From: Annulohypoxylon bovei var. microspora
Taxonomy: Eukaryota; Ascomycota; Sordariomycetes; Xylariales; Hypoxylaceae
DNA: 64,000 nt
NCBI GenBank assembly: GCA_022836615.1
Contig: MU405225.1
Coordinates: forward strand, 124,001 to 188,000
Direction of reading: 5' to 3'
Positions 47,865 to 58,990 of the stretch are shown piece after piece. Both the position numbers and the translations under genes were made by a program. Each line of letters begins with the position of its first letter. Positions within the stretch are counted from its first letter, which is position 1. The notes beneath the pieces are model-generated. The model had not been told where the DNA came from. It did no database searches and saw only the letters and a list, made by a program, of their open reading frames with translations.

Positions 47865-50614
47865 TTACCGCGCAAATACCTTTACAACCCCATCCCCTCC
47901 TCCGCTGACAACCCACCGGCCATCTTGGCTCCAAACGACGGCGCACACGCCTTCTCCCCTCATGATCCGGTGGCTGGTGATCTCTTGAGTACAGGATCGC
48001 TTTTCGAGAGACCAGAACCGAAGGCTTGCATCGTGACCAGCAGACACGAGCTCACGGCCGTCGGGGCTGAGGGAAAGGGACGATATTGACGCGGGATGGG
48101 CGAGCATGTTGTATGTACATTGACCTTTTGAATAAGTTAGAGATATATATGCTTAAGATAATTCGGTGGGGGTGGGATAAACTTACCACTATTGGCATCG
48201 AAGAACCTGATGAAGCGGTCTTCGTGCCCGGATATGATGACGCCCTCAATTCCACTACTAGCCGTACCGCTACCGCCAGTAGGACCACTGGTATCATCGT
48301 CACCCAAACCTGGTCCGGAGCCCTGGTCGAGACCCGCCGTGGTCGCAACTACGGAGTTAACGCTGGTGCTGATCGTATTGTCGTAGGTCTCGAGGCTGGC
48401 CATGGAGCCAATCTCCTCGCCTGTCCTTGTATCAAATACGATGATGGCGGCATCCGAAAAGCTGACGACGAAGGTTTCCCCGCTAGCCGACAATGGCGTA
48501 ATGCACGTCGGCGAGGCCTGCGACCCGTTAGATCGGCGGATGTCGTGAACCAAGGTGTAGTGGAAGGGCGAATTCGAAGCCATGTTGGGTTGGGGAGAAT
48601 TTGGAAATTGTGATCCGGAGCTCATGGAGTTGCCTCTAACTCGTCCACTGCCCGTTCCACGACGAGGCGGTCCCGGCTGCGGCGAGGTCAGTTGCGGCGG
48701 CGCACTGACGGCCCAGATCTTGACGGCGCCATCGGCTGCTCCAGAAACGACTAGAATTCGATCCGGAGTACCGTAGGGATTGGTCTGGCCGAAAATGGCG
48801 CCGAGAGTCGCAGGTAGTACGCAGATAGCCCAGACGGCATCACTATGGCCGTCGAGCGTCGCTTTAGGATCTACCCTGCCGCGTTCCCATACTCTGATAG
48901 TCGCGTCTTGACCACCTGAGAAGATCCAGCCGTCACCTTGAGCGCGGCCGCCAGTAGAGAAATTAGGGGATGGAGACCACGACGTGAGCGATAATACGGC
49001 ACCGGTATGCCCACGATGAGTGAAGTCAGCGGGTACATCAAGATCAGACGATATATTTCCGAGATGGCCCGGAGTCTCGCGCGGAATGTGGAAACGCTTG
49101 ATTAATCCGTCGTCGCCGGCTGTGCAGATCTCCGGCTCGCCAGGACTTCCGCCCCCAGAGAATATCACGGTACGGACCGCGTTAAGATGTCCCCGTAGCC
49201 CATATCGGAGCTTGAAACTACCATTCTCCATTTTCTGTGACATGCCGTTGAGAGAAAGTTCCTGGTCCGCGCTCTTCCTGCGGGACATGGAAGTCTTTCG
49301 TCTGTGGGAAGCAGGGCCACGGTTGGGAGACTTGGGGAGATTATCGGCGTTAGGGAAGGCATCAGTGTCTGGACGGTGCGTGAGAGGCTGTAGCTGCTGC
49401 GTAGATGCCGGATCCGTAAAATTTCCTTCGCCAAAGTCCCAAGCGTCGTTATCGCTTGGTCCTCGCTTCTCCAACTGAGCTTCGCCAAATTCAGAGCGCG
49501 CAGACTCATTCGAGTGGTTTAGCTTTGCGCTCATATCTTCCTGCATACGAGTCGCAGGTGGTCCAGAGGCGGACCAGTCCCCAGGATGCGAGTACATCGG
49601 AGCCGGACCCTCTCCTGAGCGAATCATAGGTGCGGACTGTAGGTCGACATTCTTCGGGGGTACGTTAACGTTATGTCCCTGCTGCATCGCCGGTACGTGG
49701 TGGTTGTTAGCATTCACTTGACCTTGACGCGCACCCGGGTCCTTCACATGATTCTGGTTAAGTCTCATTGCCTGAAAGGCCGCGTCGAGAGGCTGCTGAG
49801 CTAGTCCGAAATCTCCCTCTCTAAGGTCGTCGATTAACGGCAAAGGCGGAGATTCTCGAGGGGGCATAGGGTTGGCGGGAGTGACCATCAGGTAGGTAAA
49901 TTCAGCTTGGCACTGGTCTAAAAAGACCCTGAGATTCTCGCGCTCGTCGTCCTCCTGTACACGCTCACCTAGGAGACCTTCTAGACCGGGTAATAATTCT
50001 TTCGGCTTCTCGCCGGATGCTATAAATCCAGTTAGGGTTTCGAGTCCGCACATACCCTAGCATATGGAAGGTGGTCGAGCTTGGTACATACCCTTCAACT
50101 TCTCCTGTATCAAGGCGGCCCTGTCGATCTTCTGAGGTTGCTTCACAGAATGATCCGTGGCAGAAGGCGTAGAAGAGGAAACCTTCAGCTGGGCGGCCTG
50201 ATCTTTCACCTTCTTTTCCAGAATAGTGACATATCTCTTAAGTGCCTTCTGTGTGGCGTCTGCTCTTCTGGCCGAACCTTCGAGAGCGGCAATTCTCCCC
50301 TTCATTTCTTGGCGTTCGATCTCCCAGGCATTTCTGTCTCGTTCATGACGATGCCACTCGGTTTGGAGGAAGCGCATAACGCCTGTTAAACATGTCCGAA
50401 TTAGCCAAGAACCCCAAATTTATAATGTAGATAACGTAAATATTGTAGATATATCTCTACGATATGAAACCATACCTTGTAACGTATACTCGGTAGCATG
50501 CGGCTGGTTAGAGTGATTTCCAGATGCTCCTCCGGGCATTTCCTGGCCACCGGCGCCCGGAATACCAGATCCATTCCCACCGGCTCCCATGGCGGAGACC
50601 TGTGGCCAGCTCAT
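47865..50614 (-). CDS. pro11: striatin, STRIPAK scaffold (PRO11 homologue)
   Basis: Four exons, 50614-50476, 50382-50092, 50019-48187 and 48124-47865; introns of 93, 72 and 62 bases; 840 residues (Sordaria PRO11 is of similar length). Junctions give EYTLQGVMRFLQTEW, EKLKASGEKPKELL and DANSGQCTYNMLAHP. The striatin N-terminal block (RFLQTEWHRHERDRNAWEIE) runs into a coiled coil at about residues 50-105. A disordered middle follows, with an RRKTSMSRRK basic cluster. Seven or so WD40 repeats form the C-terminal propeller, ending in GDGVVKVFAR. Striatin scaffolds PP2A and a GCK kinase in STRIPAK, which in Sordariomycetes controls fruiting-body development and hyphal fusion at the nuclear envelope and endomembranes. 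For the second intron I chose the acceptor behind CCCTAAC...TATAG, because the nearer CTAG acceptor breaks the frame. The start could also be the second Met, eight codons on. Confidence 0.94.
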
Positions 50615-52314
50615 GGGGTAGTCGATATCTGGTTGGCCAAACTGACGGTATTTCAGCCCTCACTACCGTCTTCACCGTTTAAGCTGAGGATGGTTTCTCG
50701 ACATGCGCATTTGCGTTGTAAGCACTTCCGCGAGATACGACGTTGTATCCGGGATAGAGAGATGCGAAATGGCGGGAAATCAATTGGCCCGACCTTTCGT
50801 GAGTTGGATATAAAGGATCGTAGACGTAACAAAAATATCTTTCGTATGCGAAATACCGAATAATCGATTCGTCGCGATAAAAGTGAGGCACGAGAAAGGA
50901 TATCTCGTTCGTGGGTAATCAGAAGAAAAAAAAGTGATTAAATAGGGCGAATAATGAGCGAAGAGAATCAAGACGGTTCAAAGAAGAATTACTTGACTCG
51001 AAAACAAAATGCGACGCAGTACAAATATCGTAAATTGGCCAGCGGCGTAATTTCGTTTATCTTGTCGTAAACGCGTGATTATGACGTCCGGAAGTTCGTA
51101 GGAGTATTTTGATCTTTTTTTTTGTAGGTTGATGGAAGTTGGGAGATTTCAAGACGTGATGGATTTGGAAAGCTGTTAGGTCGGTCCTGCTTGTCTGCTG
51201 TCTGTCTACTCGCTGCTTGGTTGCTAGGCTTGAGAACGAGAAGGACAAGTACGTACCTAAGGTATGGACCCCCATATTCTTGCTACACTGCTAAATTAGG
51301 TCATTGCCGCCACGACCCAGCGGTACTCAACCAATCAAGACGTAGTGTCACGCGAGGCCAGGTTAAACTTCCCCTGAAGCTGTGCATCTTCTGCTATCTC
51401 CCAGACGCTCTGACCACCTTTCATCAAAGCTTCCTAGCTAAAGCCACGCTGTGTCTTTTGCTGGCTTACATAATTCCCTATTCTTTAACAATTCTTCATA
51501 CCCGTAAAATACCTAGCTCCTCATCCAGTCCACGCATTTAACTTAGCACATTGATGATATTAAAAGGTTACAATAACTTAATTCAGTGATATACTAATTC
51601 CCAGCAAGTATTAACAACTGTGGAAATATAAATTAATCGCGGAATTCGTGAATTCATCAATAATTAAAATAACTTAACCCTTTTCTTAATTTCTTCTACT
51701 AATCCCTCTCGTCTGTGAATATCTTTCACCAACCTGAAGATTCTTACTATATGGACCTAGCAGGTAAAATATCGAAAAGCCCTTTGGTTGTTTATAAAAC
51801 CATTAACGAAGTTGAGTCTAACAAGGGGAATCTGTTAAACTACCTACTCTCGATACATAATAACTAAAGCTGGACTCGAGGTTACATGATTATCTAAACA
51901 TTACCTAGATAGCGGAGCTGACCGTTGCAATTAGGTAGGTAGACGCTTAATACGCCACAACCGAGGTTCATTTAGGCTGTTATTTAAGGCTTCCCCATTC
52001 TACGGATCGCTGCACATGTGGCTTCCTAGGTTCCTACATACATACCTACATATCTTACATATGTATATGTATGTATATATTCTCGACTGTCCTAACTGTT
52101 CCTGCAGTTACCCACCTATCTTAGCTTCATTATTACATGTATATAAAGATTATCGATGTTGGTGATTCTCAATCCTCCAAATACTTCAACCTCATACTGC
52201 GAACCCATTTCAACCAAGATCGCAGTTCTCAACAAATTCTACTCCTTCAACGCATGGACTAGAATATCTTAGTCAGGGGACCTACCGCAACTCAAATTCG
52301 ATTAGCCACAAAGA
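50615..52314. other. intergenic region
   Basis: Upstream DNA of striatin and of the divergently placed thioesterase gene. The frame is open for sixteen codons just before the striatin ATG, but has stops (TAG, TGA) before any Met. No gene is supported. Confidence 0.6.
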
Positions 52315-53121
52315 ATGTCTAAGAAAACCGAATTGCCTTCCGCATTGGCCTTCTTGGAGAGAATGAAGTCTCTCGAAGGCATCGAGAAAGTTAAGGCTTT
52401 TTTGACATGGGGTCCAGAAATTTACAAGGATCCGAATAATCACGTAAGCCCATTCTCGGAAATCTCTCTTTTATGTAATGTCCAGGGACTATATCTATAT
52501 CTATATCGGATCGAGAGATTCTATTCCGTTGACTAGGTATTGTCAGAAAATCTTTCATGAGACTCTACTGGGGAAAAGGGTGTTGAAGAGAAACCAAATC
52601 CTCTTGAGCTCAAAAACATAGAAGAGCGCTTACCTTGTTTCCGATCTAGCGGGAGTATCTTCCAGCTTTCATCTACATACTTACTAACCACACTGTAGGA
52701 ATGGATGACAACCATAACACCATATCTTTCCATCGTCTCATACTCATCTTCACCACCACATCCTAGTATCACCTTCAAATTCACCGTACAGCCTATCCAT
52801 TCCAACGGCCTCAATAACTTGCATGGTGGATGTGCTTCTACCATCTTTGATGCATGTACGACGTTGCCGCTTCATCTCATCTCAAAACCGGGCTTCTGGC
52901 AGTACACAGGTGTGAGCCGGACACTGAATGTTACATATCTCCGACCCGTCCCTGTTGGTACTACCGTCTACATTAAGTGCGATATCTTACACGCTGGCCG
53001 TAACCTGTGCGCCCTAAGGGGAGAAATGAGGGCAGTGACTGAAGATAGTCGGGAAGGCCTGCTATTGGTGGTATGCGAGCACGGAAAAGCAAGCACGGAT
53101 CCTCCAAGTGAGAAGTTATAA
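52315..53121 (+). CDS. hotdog-fold acyl-CoA thioesterase (4HBT)
   Basis: Two exons, 52315-52443 and 52699-53121, with a 255-base intron (GTAAGC...CTAAC...TGTAG), encode 183 residues. The hotdog active-site helix is visible as NNLHGGCASTIFDACTT, with strands such as TYLRPVPVGTTVYIKCDI after it, resembling THEM2/ACOT13-type enzymes. These hydrolyse acyl-CoA to the free acid and CoA and act as tetramers in the cytosol or mitochondria. No targeting peptide is clear. The intron is longer than others in the window, so a missed micro-exon is possible. A hAT-type MITE is inserted 65 bases past the stop codon, probably in the 3' UTR. Confidence 0.88.
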
Positions 53122-53193
53122 TTGTGCAAGCGGAAGGGTTTAGTATTGATAGGCAGCTGCTTGATGAAAGAGCAGTAGTTTCTAGGTATACGG

Positions 53194-53753
53194 CGGGACG
53201 TCAAAAGGCACGGTGTCTTTGCCAAAAGGCACGGTGACCCACACGGGTTATACCTATTATAGCTTAGTAATATGGATATTTGATCTTATAATACAAAGCC
53301 TATACAAATTTAAGTACCTTTTTTGCCAGCCCTAGCTTAATATCATCGTTAATCTTGCTATCGCTTTTTAATAATAAGACGAGATTATTATAATAATCAC
53401 TTAGTTAGAACAGGGGACTTAGCGGCGAGATGGCTGTATTAGAAGGGATATATCTTACGATAAGCCTCCTAGGCGGCAGCGCCGACTATAAGAGCTGCTA
53501 ATGATTGTATAAAGCAGGGGAACCTTTTATAACGCCTGCGGCAGTAACGGTAATAAGGTTAGGAAGGGTTATTAGGGGGCGATAGCAAGGTTAACGATAA
53601 TATTAGGGGGGGGGGGGGGGGTAAAAAAGGTACTTAAATTTGTATAGGCTTTATATTATAAGATCAAGTATCCACACTGCTAAGCTATAATGGGTATAAA
53701 CTATGTGGGTCACCGTGCCTTTTGGCAAAGATACCGTGCCTTTTGACGTCCCG
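53194..53753. mobile_element. hAT-type foldback MITE (560 bp) with long inverted repeats
   Basis: Flanked by a perfect 8-bp duplication, GTATACGG, at 53186-53193 and 53754-53761. Ends are CGGGACGTCAAAAGGCACGG in inverted orientation. The inverted repeats continue with few mismatches for about 180 bases, down to TTGCTATCG in both arms. Each arm has two direct copies of CAAAAGGCACGGT. The interior carries a run of 16 G (around 53606-53621) and no coding frame. An 8-bp duplication places it with hAT elements. Confidence 0.85.
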
Positions 53754-55050
53754 GTATACGGGAGTTAGGTGGCGTATCTCTTAGGCCAACAAGCCACTTT
53801 CCCATGCGGTTCGAGAGTATCTGTGGGGTAACGGTCAGTAACAAAAACTTTCTTAGCACTTCCGAAATAGATTCAAACTGATTTATAAGTAAATAGGTAG
53901 TAAATTACATTACTATGAATCACAAATCTATAATCTTAATTTCATCACATGAGCCGTTAAACTTTTGTCACGTGGAAAACGTGGATCATAGCCCTTACTA
54001 AACCCCTGCTCATACGCTCTTATAAATACGATTTCTCCGGGCTATATTAGCCCGGTAGACCACTCAAAACCTTCAATCTTTTCTCTTGGTTTTGCCGTGA
54101 CAGTTGACAAAGGAAATACCATCTTAACGATCGTATACCTACCAGCCTAGCTCCCTGCTTAACTTTTGGCCACCTGGCCTCTTAGTTTATCCTTGCCATG
54201 TCGTGATCGAATCTGCTCTGATACATAGGGAGCGACCTTGTTTAACAACCGTTGGCCCTGACGAACTCCGTTATGGGTTGACGAATCTGGCAATACTACT
54301 AGCCGGTGTGTTTCGCTCGTTTGCTGTCCGGTTTATCCGTTCTTTGCCGGCTTTTCCGTTCCCTGCCCGGCTTCTCCGCTCCAAGCCTGATAAATCCAAT
54401 CCCCCACCCCTCACAAATCTGACATACGGAGCCTCCCGGTAAGTTTGTTGTGTCTGCTGCCGTGCCCGGGCAGCTTCTCTTTATGTGACCGTACTCGCTG
54501 CTATCTGAAGAGGATTTATCGGTCTCCTCTTTTTTGTTAGGCTTCTCAGGTCGTTTGTGCTCGGGCCGTTCGTGTTCGCCCTCTTATGCGATTCGCGAAA
54601 TTGCCGTTCTTCTTGTTGCCGATACGCCCTCTGAGCTTAAAGGTCCAAATCGTGATGGTTAACATTCAAAACAAGGTGCGTTGTTATATAGCCTAATCTT
54701 TAGCTTTTCGTTTAGCTCCGGTGAGGAAAGACATTTGTATTAACGTTACGGTTAACAAGATAAATGAATTCTATACTGTATTCGATAGGATCGTTTCCGT
54801 CGCACTCGATTTCCATCAGGTCTTCTGTGCAAGTGTACACCCTTACTACTCTTCCCCCTATTCGAAATCTTCCTAATCTAAATGTGTATCGTTCCCTGGC
54901 TTGCCGTTGTTAGTTTTAGTATCGCGATTCGTTTAGTATTGCAACTTGTAAGCAACTTTTCAAATCGCGCCATACAATCGAAAAGCTCTGCTCGTTCCTT
55001 ATCATTTATAACGCCTGCACTAGGATAAACGTATCGTGAACCACCTTATA

Positions 55051-55333
55051 CTAGCACTGGCTCAGTCGCCTGCCGTGCCTTTGGCACTGCGCTTTAATTA
55101 GGAAATGGACCATTAATTCAGACATATCTGACTGTTAGCTGATATATGAGTATTTGGTGGGATTCTTATCAGATAAATATCTTTACCTTTTTAATATTTC
55201 GTACGGTTATTTTGAAGATACTTCCTTTTGTATGGGAAATCCCATATAGTACAAAGTATTATCTGAATTACTGTTCCATTTCCTAATTAAAGCGCAGTGC
55301 CAAAGGCACGGCAGGCGACTGAGCCAGTGCTAG
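55051..55333. mobile_element. TA-flanked MITE (283 bp), Tc1/mariner-like
   Basis: The ends are CTAGCACTGGCTCAGTCGCC in inverted orientation. The first 59 bases of each end match perfectly and weaker similarity goes on to about 80. It is flanked by TA on both sides (55049-55050, 55334-55335), the target duplication of Tc1/mariner/pogo elements. There is no coding capacity. Confidence 0.83.
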
Positions 55334-56169
55334 TAAACCCATTACTTTAATTAATCAATCGGAAACGGGAGGTATTACTATGTGGGCAAATCGGTCAAAG
55401 TGGTTATTCAGTCCTAGGTTTGCGCGGGGTGCCGCAAACCTGCTAAGCTTATTTACCTAAACGCGGCAGAATAGCCTCACCGCTAAGGTTATGTTCGTAA
55501 AAAGATCAACAAGGATTTCATCCACAGCAACATGACTTACTTATTTGCCTTCACTTACATACATTTACTTGGGTTGCTACCCAGCTACCGTGTGATGAAA
55601 CTGAAATCTAGATTCGGTTGACGTGAAATAACTCGTAAGTCAAACTTCTTCATTGTACATTAGTACTAAAAAAGGTAGGCAAACTTCATTGTGCAAGAAA
55701 TAGATATTAAAGAAGGTAAGCGACCTTCGCCACCATGCACTGCCCAATAACAACTTCCATCTCTGGCTTTGAAATTGAGGGGTCTTAACCAACCAGAGAT
55801 GTTCCTATTTCAACGCCTATTGAAAAGGGTAAGTGATGGTGGCAGTGGTTAAAAAGTGACTGATCACTGGACTGAATCATTTGAGCGCAAGTGCAGCCCC
55901 GTGTCGTCGAATTACAGTGGGCAGAGTGGGGTGCACTTGAAATGAAAATTTTTTTATGTACCTTAAGTTGCGCCAAGACATTACTTCCGAATCCGGATAG
56001 CTTGGTTTTAAAAATAAGATAACTCACGTGACATTGGTCGGAATTAATTATCCCCGAGTTATTTGCCGTTAAATTATATTATTAATTAAATATTATTTTT
56101 TAATTTAAATAATTTTTTAATTAATAATAAAATTTTAAAAAAATTTAATAAATAATTATAATTTTTAAT

Positions 56170-56875
56170 GAGCAATGTTAAATCCGTTGTATGGATGTCG
56201 TGGGTTTCGTCCGCTGTATGGGGGGTGTCAAAAGGTACTTGAAACCCCATACAAATCGCCATACAATTGAAGGTACCAGCAGCCGGCGAAATTCAATCAA
56301 TTCAACCTACTTTTCCCCCACCACAGCCTATACCCCTCCCAATTCCACCGTTTCCCACCCTTTCAACCCGGGTTCAAATTTCTTACAATTACACAGCTGA
56401 ATAGATCTCGAAAGGCGCTTTCGAATGAACCTGGTTGCATCTTATGGGAATTTCTGTGTGGGTGGCAAATCAGGTTGAAAGGTAATCGCATGTAGGGGGA
56501 GAAGGCCTACGCGAAGGGTATCGCGGGACCACCTTGGTCAAAATCTATTAGATGCACCAGCTTTCAACCCGATTTGCCACCCACACAGGAATCTCTAAGT
56601 GATGCAACCTGGGTCAATCGAAAGCGCATTTTGAGCTGTATCTAATTGTGTAATTACAAAAAATTTGAACGGGGATTAAGGTGGGAGAAATGGGAGAAAA
56701 GGGAAGGTATGTAGGTGGGTGTGGGCGCGTGGATTCTTCTAAGTTCAATTGAAGGTGTGGTCTTTGGTACATGCGTTTGTATGGGGATTTGTATGCGGGG
56801 AAAAGTACCCTTTGACACCACCCTTATACAGCGGACGAAATCGACGACATCCATACAGCGGATTTAACATTGCTC
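56170..56875. mobile_element. 706-bp foldback element, almost a complete palindrome
   Basis: Outer ends GAGCAATGTTAAATCC are inverted copies. The two arms can be aligned over about 340 bases each: shared pieces include TCGTCCGCTGTAT, ATTACACA and GTGTGGGTGGCAAATC. Only a loop of a few tens of bases near 56510-56560 is unpaired. The arms differ at scattered positions, so the element is not a recent perfect duplication. Target duplication is uncertain; TTAA-like sequence is found at both flanks. It sits inside AT-rich, RIP-like DNA but is not AT-rich itself. Confidence 0.75.
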
Positions 56876-57250
56876 TTAAAAATATAAATTAAATTAATTA
56901 ACGTAAAAACTTTTTTTATATATATTTTAATAATTTTTATAATTTATTTAAAATTATTAATAATTTCATTATAAAAACTTACATTTATCGCATTTATAAC
57001 CATAATATAAATTTACGTTAATTTTTATTTTAATTAATTTTTTAAGTTTTCGACCCGTAACATTTTAATTAAATTTTAATTAAACTTTAATTAAATTTTA
57101 ATTAAATTAAAACCATGTTAAATTAATATTATATAACGATTATTAAAATTATTATAATGCATTTATTTTTATTAATTTAATTAAATTAAAAGTTATTAAA
57201 TACCGTTTTTAAAATCATAAAAGCATAAGGTTTCGTAAAGTTATTACCTT
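56876..57250. repeat. AT-rich RIP-like block
   Basis: Very AT-rich, with repeated TTAATTAAATTTTAATTAAA-like sequence. Remaining C residues are mostly in CpG or CpC. This is the decay pattern of old transposon DNA after RIP. Confidence 0.65.
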
Positions 57251-58126
57251 GCAAATATTTGTATTAATGAGCCGCGGTTAAACCGCGGGTGAACCTGAGC
57301 TTTTGGTGGACCCCGGGTAGAAAAACTCCTACCCTTAGTCGAATTTGGGGTCGCCCCACAACTTCTACCCCTTACCAGCTTTTTCTACCCCTAGTTGACT
57401 GTAGGCTCAACCCCATCTGGGGAAAATTGCAGATCCACATTCTCCAACCGCTAGGTCAATTAACAGGGAATTGCCTTTAGGCTAAAGGCGTCGGTATGAA
57501 TAGCCGGTTGGTGGACCTTGCTCATGCGACGGCATGGTTTACGGTCGGTTTGGGTGATTGTCGGTCTATTTGCACGCGAGCTGTGGAGCCTCGACCCTGT
57601 TCTTCTCCGCAGTTGTGTAAATGGCGGCGGTCCCGCTCCCTCGATCGAAGTTGGGGTAGAGTAAGATAGCCGAATTCAGGGGTTAGCATCTTGGCTAGGT
57701 CGATCTAACTATGCCTAAAAAGTTCTTTCAGCTGCGGAGATAAACAGGGACGTTCGGTTGAAACATACTTATTACTACCACCGGTATCTTGGGTCGAAAG
57801 GGTTTAGAGTTCTGTCTCTGGTCCTATGGAAAAGCCTGGCTAAGGACAAGGAAAGTCGAGAGGTTCAAAAGCAATTTCGACTTACATTAGGTACCTGTGT
57901 ACCTATGTAGTATACCTGTGCACGGGCCATAATGTGTGGCGTGGCGGTGCAGAAGTAGGCCGGTAGCCCTTCATATTACTTTTTCTTAGAGTTTATAGCT
58001 ACCTACCTACTACCTGCTTTCTCCGAAACAATCTCTGAGATAAAAACGGCCCAACTTTTTTCTTAAAGATTTTTACATCATTCTTCATCACCAGTGTTCG
58101 GAATAAACAAGCTGGCTGCGCTTCCC

Positions 58127-58990
58127 ATGGAATTCAAGATCGATGAAGCATTCATGCTTCTTACTGGACGATTAAGAGCAACTTCTGCGAGAGAGCTGAT
58201 CGTAAAAGCCCCTCTCACGCCAATCGACCTACGTAGCGCGGCTTTTTTAACTGCGGAGACAATTCCAGAAGGAATACCATTCATGTTCGCTAGGCATCCT
58301 AGCCGTGAGCAACGACGAAAGTTACTTGGGCAGCCAGAAGAAAGCGCAACCCCTCAAGCCGTCCTGAAGCCAGTCCATGTACCATATGATACAGATGTCA
58401 AACCACCAACGCCTCTGTCATCTGAGCAGCGTCGTATTCTGGCATCGAAATTCAAAGAAAATATGCCGCCGGGGTTCCCTAATATGGTTGTTCTCGAGTC
58501 TCCCTTCTGCGAAAACAATCTTCCAGCATTAAAAGCTTCGATATTGATCCAGGCCATCAATGGTGAAGATAGTGATCCTACGGAGAACTTGATGGACATA
58601 CCAATGCTCTACGATACAGGAGCACAAGCCACAACAATCTCAGAAGAGCTGCTGAGCCCTCAATTCCAAGAATTCCTTCGCACCGACGAGATCCACGAGC
58701 CGTATCGTACTTCTCAAACTCCTCAACAGCCTCGATTGGTACACGTTACGGCCAATATTTGTTTCACTAATACTATTATTTCTTTGAATCTCATCGCGAT
58801 TGTACGACCAAAGGAAACCATGCCGAATCATTTCAATGGGGTGATTCTAGGCCAAAAAGGCGCGATCGACTCGTTAGTTCCGGAAATGATACCAAAAAAC
58901 TTCCTCCCGCACTTATCGGGGGAATTTTGGGGTGAAATTCATATCACCCGCGTCTACGACATAATTCTAGAGGAAGTCAAGGAGTACTAA
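58127..58990 (+). CDS. unknown protein with retropepsin-like DTGA motif
   Basis: A single exon of 287 residues from the first in-frame ATG (58127); the frame is open a little further 5' behind a CACCAG that could be an acceptor, so an earlier exon is possible. Around D163 the sequence reads IPMLYDTGAQATTISEELL. About 75 residues later comes GVILGQKGAID. Together these resemble the DTG/DTGA catalytic loop and the hydrophobic-hydrophobic-Gly motif of retropepsin-like aspartyl proteases. The N-terminal half has no recognised domain. No reverse transcriptase, integrase or long terminal repeat is found nearby, so it is either a stand-alone host protein or a domesticated piece. It lies between RIP-like blocks, yet its own composition is normal and the frame is intact. 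Confidence 0.6.
   Translation: MEFKIDEAFMLLTGRLRATSARELIVKAPLTPIDLRSAAFLTAETIPEGIPFMFARHPSREQRRKLLGQPEESATPQAVLKPVHVPYDTDVKPPTPLSSEQRRILASKFKENMPPGFPNMVVLESPFCENNLPALKASILIQAINGEDSDPTENLMDIPMLYDTGAQATTISEELLSPQFQEFLRTDEIHEPYRTSQTPQQPRLVHVTANICFTNTIISLNLIAIVRPKETMPNHFNGVILGQKGAIDSLVPEMIPKNFLPHLSGEFWGEIHITRVYDIILEEVKEY

Larger units (their letters stand above)
53122..58126. other. repeat-rich intergenic region
   Basis: This region holds three inverted-repeat elements (53194-53753, 55051-55333, 56170-56875) and RIP-like AT-rich blocks at about 56040-56169 and 56876-57250. The parts between them (54000-55050, 57260-58120) have no supportable gene. The frame at 57289-57480 is Pro/Trp-containing but lacks any domain. 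A short palindrome, CCGCGGTTTAACCGCGG on the minus strand, lies near 57272-57288. Confidence 0.6.

Noticed and set aside
49984..50056. MCGLETLTGFI as an N-terminus of the WD40 protein
   Set aside because: This piece falls inside the second striatin intron. Its end (CCCTAACTGG...TATAG) is the branch point and acceptor, and splicing there restores the frame from the coiled-coil exon.
54186..54660. Possible retrotransposon remnant
   Set aside because: Short frames such as AIREIAVLLVADTPSEL suggested coding, but they shift frame often and match no retroelement domain that I recognise.
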